The notes under the pieces: generated by a model
The model's database searches: none
Told to the model about the DNA's origin: nothing
What the model saw: only the letters and a program-made list of their open reading frames with translations
Assembly (NCBI RefSeq): GCF_006265225.1
Contig: NZ_VDCS01000005.1
Coordinates: 1-64,000 of the forward strand
Direction: 5' to 3'
DNA length: 64,000 nucleotides
Origin: Allotamlana fucoidanivorans
GTDB taxonomy: Bacteria > Bacteroidota > Bacteroidia > Flavobacteriales > Flavobacteriaceae
Translations under genes and position numbers: made by a program
Part shown: positions 1 through 9,400 of the stretch, piece by piece
How positions within the stretch are numbered: position 1 is the stretch's first letter
Layout: every line of letters begins with the position of its first letter

Positions 1-56
1 GTGGTAAGGTCAATTGTTTATAATGTTTCATCCAAAACGAATATAAATATTGAGCC

Positions 57-88
57 TAAAATAGATGGGGCTAGCCCCATCTATTTTA
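57..88. terminator. Perfect palindromic terminator, probably bidirectional
   Basis: A perfect 32-base palindrome with a GC core (GGGGCTAGCCCC) is flanked by A-rich and T-rich arms, so it reads as an intrinsic terminator on both strands. It probably ends a gene lying left of the window: a + strand frame closes at the TAA at position 21-23, which may be the tail of that gene, but too little of it is present to identify. Confidence 0.75.
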
Positions 89-143
89 AATATTCGTGTT
101 GCACTTATTAATTGAACTTAGAAATAGTTTAAGATATTAAATT

Positions 144-172
144 TTTGAATAGCAAATAAACTTATTATTTTG
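144..172 (+). promoter_or_regulatory. Candidate Bacteroidetes-type promoter of the 189 gene
   Basis: TTTG at 144-147 is followed after 17 bases by TTATTTTG at 165-172, one mismatch from the Bacteroidetes -7 consensus TAnnTTTG. The -33/-7 spacing is right, but transcription would begin only about 10 bases before the ATG at 189, so the untranslated leader would be very short. Confidence 0.35.
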
Positions 173-188
173 AAATCAAAAGAAAAAT

Positions 189-992
189 ATGCTATACCAA
201 ATTCAAAAACTACTGGTTTTATCCTTTATATTACAAGCTTGCCATACAGGAAAGCTAGACCTCGTAGCACATTTACCTTCTAGCTTAAAAGAGGCTTCTG
301 CTATTGAAAAAGTACCAAATTCTGATTTACTTTGGACTATTGAAGACAATGGTAATAAAAACAATGTTTACGGTATTAACACGCAAGGAGAAATAATAAA
401 AAACATTAATATTAGTAATGCTACTAATGAAGATTGGGAAGATTTAACCTCAGATGCTGCAGGCAATTTATACATTGGCGACTTTGGTAATAACAGTAAA
501 AACCGAGATATATTTACTATTTATAAAATATCAGATTTAAAAAAGAAAAACACTACCGCAGAGCGCATAGACTTTGTCCTTCCAAAAGAAATAAAATCAA
601 AAGATTTTGAGGCTTTTTTTCTTTACAAGAACCATTTCTATGTGTTTAGTAAGGAATACAAAACAAGCATTCTTGTTAAAATTCCTAATACCATAGGAAA
701 ACATACCGCAGAACTGGTTACCGAATTTAACTTAAAAGGTAAGCATAATAGAATTACATCGGCTGATATTAGTGCCGATAGCAAAACTATAGTACTTTTA
801 AATCACGATAAACTTTGGAAAATCACCCATTTCGAGTCGGATGATGTTTTTCAAGGTGATATCTCTGAAATGCCTTTTAAGCATGATTCGCAAAAGGAGG
901 GCATCACGTTTAAAAACCAATCAACGGTTTACATTACCGATGAAAAAAATAAAAGCAATGGGGGTAAGCTCTATACCTTTAAACTTGATTAA
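189..992 (+). CDS. Predicted lipoprotein, SdiA-regulated/beta-propeller-like
   Basis: This 267-residue protein has a short hydrophobic leader ending in a lipobox (LQAC, lipidated Cys18), so it is predicted to be a lipoprotein. The body has blade-like strand repeats with motifs such as WTIEDNGN, DLTSDAAGNLYIGDFGNN and ITSADISADSK, which resemble six-bladed propeller proteins of the SdiA-regulated or NHL type in Bacteroidetes. No catalytic residues can be named. It stands alone between an upstream terminator and a convergent gene. The lipoprotein call is seen in the sequence; the propeller fold is inferred from the repeats; the function is unknown. Confidence 0.65.
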   Translation: MLYQIQKLLVLSFILQACHTGKLDLVAHLPSSLKEASAIEKVPNSDLLWTIEDNGNKNNVYGINTQGEIIKNINISNATNEDWEDLTSDAAGNLYIGDFGNNSKNRDIFTIYKISDLKKKNTTAERIDFVLPKEIKSKDFEAFFLYKNHFYVFSKEYKTSILVKIPNTIGKHTAELVTEFNLKGKHNRITSADISADSKTIVLLNHDKLWKITHFESDDVFQGDISEMPFKHDSQKEGITFKNQSTVYITDEKNKSNGGKLYTFKLD

Positions 993-1036
993 ATATAGCC
1001 AGTTTAAAGGTATTCCCATGATTTAAAGTAGTTTTT

Positions 1037-1459
1037 TTAGGCATCTTTATTTAATCGAAGGAGTATATAACTTTTATATACCTTAGCATTATTTTCGTGC
1101 AAGCTATACTGCTCATCATTAAGTAACTCTTTAGCACTCGCGTTTAACCTTTCTATGTAATTTTCAAATGCTTCTTGCATTTCGTCATTTGAATAATTAA
1201 CATCTTTATCATTTAAACGCCCCATCTTTGACGTGTACATATTCACTATGGCCTCATATTCGGCTAAAGTATCGGCATCAATATTCATTTTTTGTTTGGC
1301 CTGATAAAACCATAATTGAATCTCATCTCGTTCCTCAGGAGTCAGAAAATACACTTTGTTTTCTTGTCTTTCCTGTTGTTTTGGGGTTAAATTTTGAGCA
1401 CTAATAAATGAAGTAGCTAACAATAAGATTAATACGTTAAGTGTTTTTAAAGTTTGCAT
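1037..1459 (-). CDS. Small secreted helical protein, function unknown
   Basis: This 140-residue protein has a classical signal peptide (hydrophobic residues about 8-20, likely cut after FISAQ). The mature part is highly charged and predicted helical, with a LTPEERDEIQLWF segment reminiscent of, but not clearly matching, Spy/LTxxQ-type periplasmic helical proteins. It lies convergent to the lipoprotein gene and about 130 bases downstream of the LytTR regulator gene on the same strand, so it could be co-transcribed with it, but no promoter or terminator settles this. I do not recognise a named family. Confidence 0.6.
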   Translation of the reverse strand: MQTLKTLNVLILLLATSFISAQNLTPKQQERQENKVYFLTPEERDEIQLWFYQAKQKMNIDADTLAEYEAIVNMYTSKMGRLNDKDVNYSNDEMQEAFENYIERLNASAKELLNDEQYSLHENNAKVYKSYILLRLNKDA

Positions 1460-1586
1460 TGTTTTTTGTTTTGTTTGTTATTATACACCAAAATTACTGT
1501 GCATCACTTAAAATAAAACAAAATAGAAATCCAACCGCCTAAATAGATTAGTGAACCGTTCTTAATTTCTCCTGAAGTTTTACAAC

Positions 1587-2351
1587 TTACATATTCATCC
1601 AGTTTTTAACCTCTGATGCCTTAGCTTTACTTACCACTATGCGTTCCTTAAATGATGGATTTACATTTAAAATAAGTTTACCATTAAAATAAAATTTAAT
1701 ATTTACTACAGCATTTTTATTAACTACAAATTGCCTATTGATTCTATGAAAATACTCGGGATCCAGTTCGTTTTCAATATCCTCAAGCTTTTTGTCGATA
1801 ATATAAGGTTTATTGGTGTTGGTAACGGCTTTTACAATACCTGTTTCAATATAAAAATAAGCTATATCTTCTGTTTTTAAGGGAACTAATTCATCACGAT
1901 GATGCACTAAATAAGTAGACTTGTATGTTTTATTTTTTGATTGAATTAATTGCATGATACCCCTTATCTGGCTTTCATCAAGTGTAGCTTCTTGTTTTTG
2001 TTGAGCTTTGAACTGATTTATAGCCTCGCTAAGATCTTCTTCACTTATAGGTTTGAGTAAATAATCAATACTATTTACCTTAAAAGCTTTCATAGCATAT
2101 TGGTCATAAGCCGTTGTAAATACCACTGGAAGGTTTAATGTTATTTGATCAAAAATTTCAAAAGAAATACCATCGGCCAAATGAATATCCATAAATACCA
2201 AATCTACCTGAGGTTTGGTTGCAAAAAATGCAACAGACGCTTTTACAGAATCTAAAACCTTGACAATCTCAATATTTGAGTCAATACTATTTATGAGATA
2301 CGTAAGATTTTCACTAGCAGCAATCTCATCTTCAACAATAACAACTTTCAT
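1587..2351 (-). CDS. LytTR-family response regulator
   Basis: This 254-residue protein has an N-terminal receiver domain (about 1-120) with acidic residues E7/D8, phosphoacceptor Asp55 in FMDIHLADG, TTAYDQYA and the LLKP lysine. A C-terminal LytTR DNA-binding domain (about 145-250) includes YLVHHRDELVPLKTEDIAYF and the FHRINRQFVVN motif. It starts 5 bases after the stop of the histidine kinase gene, so the two form a classical LytS/LytR-type pair. LytTR proteins bind direct repeats upstream of target genes. The targets are unknown; the neighbouring secreted acidic protein is a reasonable candidate. Confidence 0.93.
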   Translation of the reverse strand: MKVVIVEDEIAASENLTYLINSIDSNIEIVKVLDSVKASVAFFATKPQVDLVFMDIHLADGISFEIFDQITLNLPVVFTTAYDQYAMKAFKVNSIDYLLKPISEEDLSEAINQFKAQQKQEATLDESQIRGIMQLIQSKNKTYKSTYLVHHRDELVPLKTEDIAYFYIETGIVKAVTNTNKPYIIDKKLEDIENELDPEYFHRINRQFVVNKNAVVNIKFYFNGKLILNVNPSFKERIVVSKAKASEVKNWMNM

Positions 2352-2356
2352 ATAAT

Positions 2357-3445
2357 TTATTTTAGAGGTAGTTTCACTTTAAATGTTTGGTTTTCGTGGC
2401 TTACAACAATATTTTCTTTGAACAGAATCTGGTAGCGTTTATCTAAATTAGGCAGGCCATTACCTGTGCTATCAACAAACGTTGTTCTGGGTCTTACTGT
2501 ATTCTCAACAACAATATAATCATCTTTTGCATACACCTTCACTAATAATGGATTTGTTTCTGAAATCTCATTGTGCTTTATAGCGTTTTCAACAAGTAAT
2601 TGCAAAGCCAAGGTAGCTATCTTTTTCTCCATCACCGACTCATTGAGTGTTATATCAATATCAAATCTGTTTCTATATCGTGTTTTTATGAGGTAGATAT
2701 AGCTTTCTAAAAACTTCAATTCTTCTTTTAAAGTTGCTAACTGGCCACTCTCACTCTGTAAAATATAGCGATACAGAAAAGATAATTTATTCACAAAGGT
2801 TGTAGCCTGTTTATTTTCTCTTATTAAAGAATTTAAAGAATTTAAAGAATTGAATAAAAAATGAGGATTAATTTGATTTTTAAGTGCATCTAATTCATTT
2901 CGTAAACTTTGCTGTTTTAGTATTTCTTTTTCGGCCAAGTAACCTTGATGCTCCATTTGATACCGTATAATTCTAGCTATAAATATACCCAGTAAGGTGA
3001 TAACGGCATAAACAATATAAATCAAGGTTATATTTAGTTCACTTAAATACTCGCCTGTAAAGGTAGCTCTAAAATAAATTAACAAATAAACCCCAATAAG
3101 GTAGATAAAAACGTTTGAAAAAACCCAAATTATGTTTTTGAGATATACATTAATTTTTGAATAGAGTAATTTCCAGTTTGCATTAACTTGAAGTATAAAC
3201 CAAGTATATAGAATTAAAAAAAGTGTTCTTAAAATAATATCTTTAACGGTAACCTCCGAAAAGGGATTTGACAACCTCTCAATAACCTCGTACGATCCCA
3301 AAAACCTAGGCAAATTGATAAGAAAAGATATTAGTACGGCAATACCAATAAGCAAGTATTGTTTGGCTTTTTTAAACTTCAAAATAATAGTATACTTATT
3401 TAAACACGAAAAAACCAAAGTTACAATTTTAAAACGATTATTCAT
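2357..3445 (-). CDS. LytS-like sensor histidine kinase (His_kinase family)
   Basis: This 362-residue protein has four predicted membrane segments (about 28-47, 68-86, 104-124, 140-160), a short linker and a His_kinase (PF06580-type) domain. The phosphorylatable histidine is His195 in NQINPHFLFNSL, and an ATPase region follows with LLVENAIKHN and STGNGLPNL. Three tandem 9-base units encode NSLNSLNSL just after the histidine. The chosen ATG (3443-3445) is the only ATG before residue 164. It lies 11 bases from a strong hairpin at 3457-3486, which is unusual and may be a leader stem-loop or attenuator. It is paired with the LytTR regulator downstream. Confidence 0.9.
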   Translation of the reverse strand: MNNRFKIVTLVFSCLNKYTIILKFKKAKQYLLIGIAVLISFLINLPRFLGSYEVIERLSNPFSEVTVKDIILRTLFLILYTWFILQVNANWKLLYSKINVYLKNIIWVFSNVFIYLIGVYLLIYFRATFTGEYLSELNITLIYIVYAVITLLGIFIARIIRYQMEHQGYLAEKEILKQQSLRNELDALKNQINPHFLFNSLNSLNSLIRENKQATTFVNKLSFLYRYILQSESGQLATLKEELKFLESYIYLIKTRYRNRFDIDITLNESVMEKKIATLALQLLVENAIKHNEISETNPLLVKVYAKDDYIVVENTVRPRTTFVDSTGNGLPNLDKRYQILFKENIVVSHENQTFKVKLPLK

Positions 3446-3449
3446 TAAA

Positions 3450-3486
3450 ACGAAAAGAGACTATCTCGCCCCTAGAAGATAGTCTC
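3450..3486 (-). terminator. Hairpin between the secreted acidic gene and the kinase gene
   Basis: On the - strand GAGACTATCT and AGATAGTCTC form a 10-bp perfect stem with a loop containing GGGGCG, followed by a TTTTCGTTTT tract. It looks like an intrinsic terminator for the 3530-4039 gene, but it ends 11 bases before the kinase ATG. A -7-like box (AAGCTTTG, - strand, 3491-3498) would place the kinase mRNA 5' end at the base of the hairpin, so a 5' stabilising stem-loop is the alternative reading. Confidence 0.6.
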
Positions 3487-3529
3487 AATTCAAAGCTTGC
3501 TATTAATCATCACAAGGGGCTGGGATACC

Positions 3530-4039
3530 TTACATAGAATGTTTAGCTCTATAAAAACCTATCTGTTCTACTTCTTCAACAGTTGCTATAGGGTCTTCTC
3601 CAAAAACCATTTCATAAATCAAACTGCCCTCTATTTCTAATTCTTCATCCTTGCTCAGACCCTCAAAATAATTAAAGTCTGCCGGTAAATATTCTAAAGT
3701 ATCAAACTCTAATTCTGAAACCTCTTCAACCTCATACACCTCAATATCATCAACTTCTAAAGCATGCGTGGACATATCTTCCCAATCAAAAAGAATAGCA
3801 TTTGCAGCTTGATTGATTTCATGCTGATTTAACCCCTCAAAATAATTAAACTCCGAAGGTAAATATGCCGTAGTATCAAACCCTAAATTCACCTCTTCAT
3901 CTAATTCATATACCTTAATATCACTAACTGGTAACACTTTAGATTCTGGTTTATCAAATTTGTTATTTGCGCTTAGTGTAGTACTTGTCAATACTAAAAC
4001 TACCAATAAACTAACTCCTGTTTTGAACATTTTTTTCAT
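3530..4039 (-). CDS. Secreted acidic protein with internal duplication
   Basis: This 169-residue protein begins with a signal peptide (hydrophobic residues about 10-22, then SANNKF). The mature part is strongly acidic and contains two copies of a roughly 35-residue unit: one with VYELDEEVNLGFDT then YLPSEFNYFEGL, the other with VYEVEEVSELEFDT then YLPADFNYFEGL. No cysteine pair, metal site or enzyme motif is evident. It lies directly upstream of the LytS/LytTR pair on the same strand with a hairpin between, so it may be a target or partner of that system. No known family is recognised. Confidence 0.65.
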   Translation of the reverse strand: MKKMFKTGVSLLVVLVLTSTTLSANNKFDKPESKVLPVSDIKVYELDEEVNLGFDTTAYLPSEFNYFEGLNQHEINQAANAILFDWEDMSTHALEVDDIEVYEVEEVSELEFDTLEYLPADFNYFEGLSKDEELEIEGSLIYEMVFGEDPIATVEEVEQIGFYRAKHSM

Positions 4040-4232
4040 ACTATTTATTTTTATTAGTTATTACTTCTGACACAAATGTATAGCCTCATTTCAACCTACT
4101 AGCCCTGTTTCTAGGTGAACCGTCCTAAAGGCTCAGTGAAGCATCTATTTTACTCACTGACAGTTATTTGAAATACAAAATTTCACATCATTTAGCAACA
4201 TATAAAACTATAAACACTTAAAACACAAGCAT

Positions 4233-4267
4233 AAAAAAACTGCCAAAACGAAAAATCATTTTGGCAG
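4233..4267 (-). terminator. Strong intrinsic terminator after the short ORF
   Basis: On the - strand CTGCCAAAA and TTTTGGCAG form a perfect 9-bp stem followed by seven T residues. It lies 21 bases past the stop codon of the 44-residue ORF, which supports that ORF being the end of a real transcript. Confidence 0.85.
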
Positions 4268-4288
4268 TTTGTACTATGCTACTTAAAT

Positions 4289-4423
4289 CTATATAAATAA
4301 CATAGAAAATTCGTTGTAGTCATTTTGAGAATATACTCTTTTTGACTCATCTAATTCTAATTCTTCAATATGTTCCCAATCTACTGAAAATTGTTTTTCT
4401 ATTAATGTTTTTATCGCTTTCAT
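4289..4423 (-). CDS. Short protein of 44 residues, unknown
   Basis: A complete small ORF encodes a 44-residue protein beginning MKAIKTLIEKQFSVDWEHIE and ending in SMLFI. It is acidic, has no signal peptide or membrane segment, and looks helical in its first half. The case for it being real is its position: an isolated - strand frame in an otherwise empty 640-base gap, followed by a textbook terminator. I recognise no family. It could also be a regulatory RNA with a chance frame. Confidence 0.45.
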   Translation of the reverse strand: MKAIKTLIEKQFSVDWEHIEELELDESKRVYSQNDYNEFSMLFI

Positions 4424-4649
4424 ACTTTTATGTTTAAATTTATATAACACCAAACCTGATTTTGGATACCCAAATTTAGTATGCTATAACTTTGAAATCT
4501 GTTAGATTATAAGTGAATTGAACCAAACAACCATTAAAACGACTTAAAATAGTATTGAGGTAACACAAAGCGAATTTTAGGTGGTTAATATTCTATTTAT
4601 TTCAGCTTTATAAGAACTCTTAATTCAGTGGTTTTCCTAATATAAATCT

Positions 4650-4657
4650 TAACTTTG
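4650..4657 (+). promoter_or_regulatory. -7 promoter element (TAACTTTG) of the protease gene
   Basis: TAACTTTG matches the Bacteroidetes -7 consensus TAnnTTTG exactly and ends 21 bases before the ATG at 4679. No good TTTG is seen at the usual -33 distance. Confidence 0.45.
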
Positions 4658-4678
4658 TGATTTAAACAACCTAAAAAC

Positions 4679-5704
4679 ATGAACAAATTTATACATAACC
4701 TCATTGTAATTATTTTCTGCGTTAACATTACAACAGCTCAAGACATCTCAGGAGTTTATGAAAAAGTAAGTGCTTCTGTTGTGGCTATTATTACCGAAGA
4801 AAACACCATTGTAACTACTGAAAACAATGATTTTCAACGTGTTTCAAACAAAGGATTAGGCTCGGGTTTTATGGTTACAGACCAACTGGTTGTAACGGCT
4901 GCCCATGTGGTAAGAGCTCCTCAAAACATTTTTGTTCAATTTTCTGATGGTACCACCATAGCTGGCAAAGTTATCACCTCTTTTAAAAGTGCAGATATTG
5001 CATTAATTGGATTAACAGAACCTAAAGCTAATCCTACCCTTGTAAAATTTGGAGACTCCGATAAGATGAAAATTGGTCAGCAGGTCTTTACTATTGGAGT
5101 ACCCTTGGGGGTTGGATTTTCATTGTCTTCAGGCTATATCAGTGGCTTTAAACGACAAAAAACAGGAACAAACCCCTTTACCGACACCGAGTTTATTCAA
5201 ACAGATGCGGCCATAAATCAAGGGAATTCGGGAGGACCTATGTTCAATATGAAAGGCGAGGTTATAGGTATTGTTAGCCATATTACTACAGTATCAGGAG
5301 GTTCAAACGGTATAGGTTTTGCTTGTAGTAGTAACCTAGCTCAAAAATTGCTATTAAACAATAAAATGCCTTGGTTTGGTGCCGATTTTCACGCCTTAAC
5401 AGGAAAAGAAGCCAAACTTTTTAACCTCCCTCAAAAAAGTGGTTTATTGGTACAACGTGTTGTTTTATCTTCAATTTTTGGAAAAATGGGAGTGATAGAA
5501 GGCGACACAGAAGTTGTTATAGGCAACCAAAAACTTATTGTAGGAGGCGATATTATTTTAGCGTTTAACGATATTCCATTTGACATTACTGATGAAGCCT
5601 TACTAAAATTGGCAGACCTTTTTAATACCATTGATTATAATACTTCGTTTGAAATCACCGTTTTAAGAGCAGGTAAGATGATAAAGCTAAAAACAAAATA
5701 TTAG
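4679..5704 (+). CDS. HtrA/DegP-like serine protease with one PDZ domain
   Basis: This 341-residue exported protein has a signal peptide ending around Ala20. The trypsin-like S1C domain has a complete triad: His76 in VVTAAHVV, Asp106 in SADIALIGL and Ser184 in NQGNSGGPMF. A single PDZ-like domain occupies about residues 230-340. DegP has two PDZ domains and DegS-type proteases one, but this protein has a cleavable leader rather than a DegS-type anchor. The expected role is periplasmic quality control of misfolded proteins. It is monocistronic and convergent with the ion channel gene. Confidence 0.88.
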   Translation: MNKFIHNLIVIIFCVNITTAQDISGVYEKVSASVVAIITEENTIVTTENNDFQRVSNKGLGSGFMVTDQLVVTAAHVVRAPQNIFVQFSDGTTIAGKVITSFKSADIALIGLTEPKANPTLVKFGDSDKMKIGQQVFTIGVPLGVGFSLSSGYISGFKRQKTGTNPFTDTEFIQTDAAINQGNSGGPMFNMKGEVIGIVSHITTVSGGSNGIGFACSSNLAQKLLLNNKMPWFGADFHALTGKEAKLFNLPQKSGLLVQRVVLSSIFGKMGVIEGDTEVVIGNQKLIVGGDIILAFNDIPFDITDEALLKLADLFNTIDYNTSFEITVLRAGKMIKLKTKY

Positions 5705-5715
5705 TCAGTCACTAA

Positions 5716-6405
5716 TTATATAGGCGGCTTCATTTCCCGATGTGACATAAATTTTTGAACCACAACAGCAGTAATTATAACCATATAAAATTGCCCACAA
5801 AGCCCCACTAATATGGTTGCCTTTTGCGCCACTGGAATCATGGGAACTACATCGCCATAACCAATAGTTAACAAGGTAATGAATCCAAAATAAAGTAAGG
5901 TATCTCCTTTACTTGTCAAACTGGTATCATCAATTATAGAACCTTGAAATGCTCCGGGGTATGATAACTCAATGCTTGCAAAAATAAAAAAGGCAAGCAA
6001 CCCCAAAGACACATAACCACTCATTAGCCCTACCACTACATTTTTATTTACAAACTTGGCATTCCAAACCTGAGAAATAACCTCAACAGTAGCAATAATA
6101 TAGAAAACAAAATAAGCCGCAAATCTAATTAAAGACACGATATTTTTCTCACTATCATTAGCCAGTTCAACAGCAAATAAAATTAATGACAGAAAAAATA
6201 TAGCAATAAATATACGCGCATAAAACTTCTTTTTCCCTATCAAAATAATCCCTGAAACTATACTAAACAGAAACAGAGTAGGCATAAGAAACGTTCCATA
6301 AACCTCTCTTGGAACCAACAAAGCTCCAAAAAGGATAAGTAACTGTCCTGTAAAAAAAAGTTCAAATCTATTTTTGTACAATTTAGAAAACAATGTATCT
6401 AGCAT
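5716..6405 (-). CDS. Potassium channel family protein
   Basis: This 229-residue membrane protein has six or more hydrophobic segments and, near the C-terminus, a pore helix with the selectivity filter TIGYGD (Thr180-Asp185) followed by a last transmembrane helix (about 197-217). That is the Ion_trans_2 pattern of tetrameric K+ channels. There is no RCK/TrkA-N cytoplasmic domain, so gating cannot be predicted. Its gene starts 3 bases after the stop of the large phosphoesterase/Omp85 gene, which implies co-transcription. The functional link between the two is not obvious. Confidence 0.87.
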   Translation of the reverse strand: MLDTLFSKLYKNRFELFFTGQLLILFGALLVPREVYGTFLMPTLFLFSIVSGIILIGKKKFYARIFIAIFFLSLILFAVELANDSEKNIVSLIRFAAYFVFYIIATVEVISQVWNAKFVNKNVVVGLMSGYVSLGLLAFFIFASIELSYPGAFQGSIIDDTSLTSKGDTLLYFGFITLLTIGYGDVVPMIPVAQKATILVGLCGQFYMVIITAVVVQKFMSHREMKPPI

Positions 6406-6408
6406 ATT

Positions 6409-9400
6409 TTAAAATTTTAGCCCAAAGCCAAAAGAAAACCGAAAGCCTTCTGAGCTATTAAAAAAATTAAATGTTCCGGACAAACTATCTGCGGCTGTCA
6501 CCCAAAAACCACCACCGTAATCATTATGCCATTTTTTGGAAGAATCACCCCGTAACCAAACTCTACCAACATCGGTTCCTGTAAACAATCCTATTTGTAA
6601 AGGTAATACACTGGTTTTAAATTGAGGAAAACTATAACGTAAATCGGCGCTTCCTACCAAGGAATTTTTTCCTGTAAACCGTTCTGTTCTAAATCCTCTT
6701 AGCCCATTATTTCCTCCAATGTTGGCCGCTTGATAAAACACTAGATCTGATCCAAATCTTAATTGGGTTCTTATATCGGTTTTCAAAACAAACTTCCTGT
6801 TTTCAGATAATGCATTATAAAACCCCATATCTGCATTAAGATAACCATAGGTGTTTTTAGTTTCCTTAAACTCTGTTTTTCCTCCAAGCTCTAACTTAAA
6901 TGTCATCCCTTTTGAGGGATTTAATACGTCATCAAAACTTGCATAATGAAAGTCAGCCTCTAAACCTCCAAAATAACGCCTATCATAAAATGCTTCATTT
7001 GTTGGTGGAACAAACTCTTCAGTAATAAACCTATCTTCTGTATCATCTATTCTTATGCCTTCAAAAATAGCCCGAACACCATAATCACTACCAAAATTTC
7101 CTTTTTTTAGTATTCCTGCTTTCAGGCCATAAATACTCGTTTTTACTCTGTTATAATCTAAATCATCAGCGTCATTACTCGTTTCATTCCCGTAACCAAA
7201 AAAGTTGTTTGCGAAATTTTCAGTGGTATATTGCCCCCCAATATGCAAATTCCAATCATTCATAATATTTGCAAATTCACCATCATACTTTAAAGCAAAG
7301 CCTTCTGTTGCAAAAAAATATCCGCCCTTAAATCGATGTTGTTGTGAAAATGGATTGCGCTGAAATCCTTTGGTAGTAGACACATAGGAGACCCCTAGCA
7401 AAAACCCATCATCAGGATTAAATCCTATAGCCGGCGTTATCAAATTTGTTTTAACGATATGCTTGTTGAAATCAAATAGATTCAAATTATAAACATCAGT
7501 AAACCGTATCTTTGCACCTTTATTTTCAACCACGGTATTGGGTTTACTCTCATGATCATATACCTTAATTTTTCTTCCTTTTTTTATGATGTATGAATCA
7601 TTTTCTTGGCCCCCTATAAGTCTTATAAAAATGGGGTTATCACCTTTTCCTGAAACTTCAAAAACATCTTTATCATCTAAACCATAAATCCAAATTTCTT
7701 TTGTAATATCACGATTAAAGGTTCTATCAACAATAATCTCTCCTTTTTCACCATCAATAATTCTTGATATTTTGACATGCGTTTCTTTGTTTCTTGTTCG
7801 TTTAATTTCTATATAATCATCTTTATCTGTACCTGTTAATATTACCAACTTATTTAAATAATTATAATATCTGCTGGCAATAGTTTGAAGATTGGCTTTT
7901 CTTCCCGTTAGTTTTGTTTTTATCTCTTCTAATGTTTCGTCTTGCACTGCTTTGGGTACTTTTGAAAATGCTTTTTCAATAACTTCATCAGTTATATTAT
8001 CCTGCAAAAATTTTGCTTCTTGTATCCAAATATCTTCACCTGCTTGCTGAATTAAAACTCTATCTAATTTTATTCCAGCACTGTTCATCCAATCAATATG
8101 CTTTAGTTCCTCATCATACACCTGAAGTTGTTTTGTAGAACCAGAAATAATACGCATAACATCTAACAAGGCACCATCAAAATTTGAAAACACCTGATCT
8201 CTATCACGCGGTACAGCCTTATAATACTTATCGCCATTGTCTTGATCAAATTGAGCCCATCGCCATTGATCTTGATGCCTATCCCAGTCGCCTATAAGCA
8301 TATCAAACAAACGCGCCCTAATAAAGGTGTGTTCATCAATTTTATGTTTTTCATCTTCACGTGTCTTTTCAATAATATCATGAGTGCTTTCAATATCATC
8401 AGCGAAACCAAAATTTCTGTCGTCTGCATAGTTTTCCTCGGGGCGTTCTTCAATCATATATAATTCACCACCATATTCTTCATTGTATTCCCCTAAATAT
8501 TTATGCTTAGGAATAAAATATAATTTCGGATTGGTATGGTATATTTTGGCTGCATCAGATAAATCTGGAACTACTGTAAATGCATAGGGATGTGCTGCTG
8601 TATAAAAATCTAAAATCAAACCTTCAACGGCGGTTCTTTCAAATTCATCCTGAATATAGGTGTTTTTAAACAGTACCGCTTGCAGATATTGGGTAGCACT
8701 TTTTCTAAGCGCCCGCATATTTAACTCTCTACCATCTTGAGTTTTTAAACGTAATGACCGTGTTTGATGGCCTCCTCCTTTTCTAACAATTTCCAGTCCG
8801 CCATAAAGCGTATCAAGCGTCGCTACTTTCGCCTTAATTTTTGTACTGTACACCGCTCTGTAATGATCTCCCCAAACTGATTCAAAAAAACCAGACGCTT
8901 CAGTTTCTTCTTTTGAATATACAGACACTTCTATTTCCTGAGGAAAACTCTCTGGCAAATGTGACACATCATAATGTAACTTTGGTGGATAGACTTCAGT
9001 AGTAAACAACTCCTTAGGATTTCCATTTTCAGCACCAAAAAAACGCACCCAACTACTACCGTCCTTAAAAATAGTCAACTCAGCAAAACCCTGTTCTCCC
9101 GACGAAAACAATCCATTTTCACCAATTTCGGCAAAAGATTCTTTGGCACCTGATCCCGATACAATCTGTTTTATGCCTTTGTTTTCAATATACTGAAGGG
9201 TGTGCTCATGCCCAGAAACAAAAATAACATTATCGGTATCAAGCGTTAATGTTTCTAACCTATTCATAAGCCTATGATAGCGTTCATTATATCTGTCTTG
9301 AACGGACACACCTCCTTGTGTTCTTATTTGAGTAATTAATGAGCCTATGCCGGGTAACGGTATTTTATTCTGAAATGGGTAAAGGTGTTTTTCAGCCGCA

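Larger units (their letters stand above)
4040..4678. other. Intergenic stretch with one short ORF and its terminator
   Basis: This 639-base region between the secreted acidic gene and the protease gene holds a 44-codon - strand ORF (4289-4423), its terminator (4233-4267) and the protease promoter-like element (4650-4657). I see nothing else structured in the remaining sequence. Confidence 0.6.
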
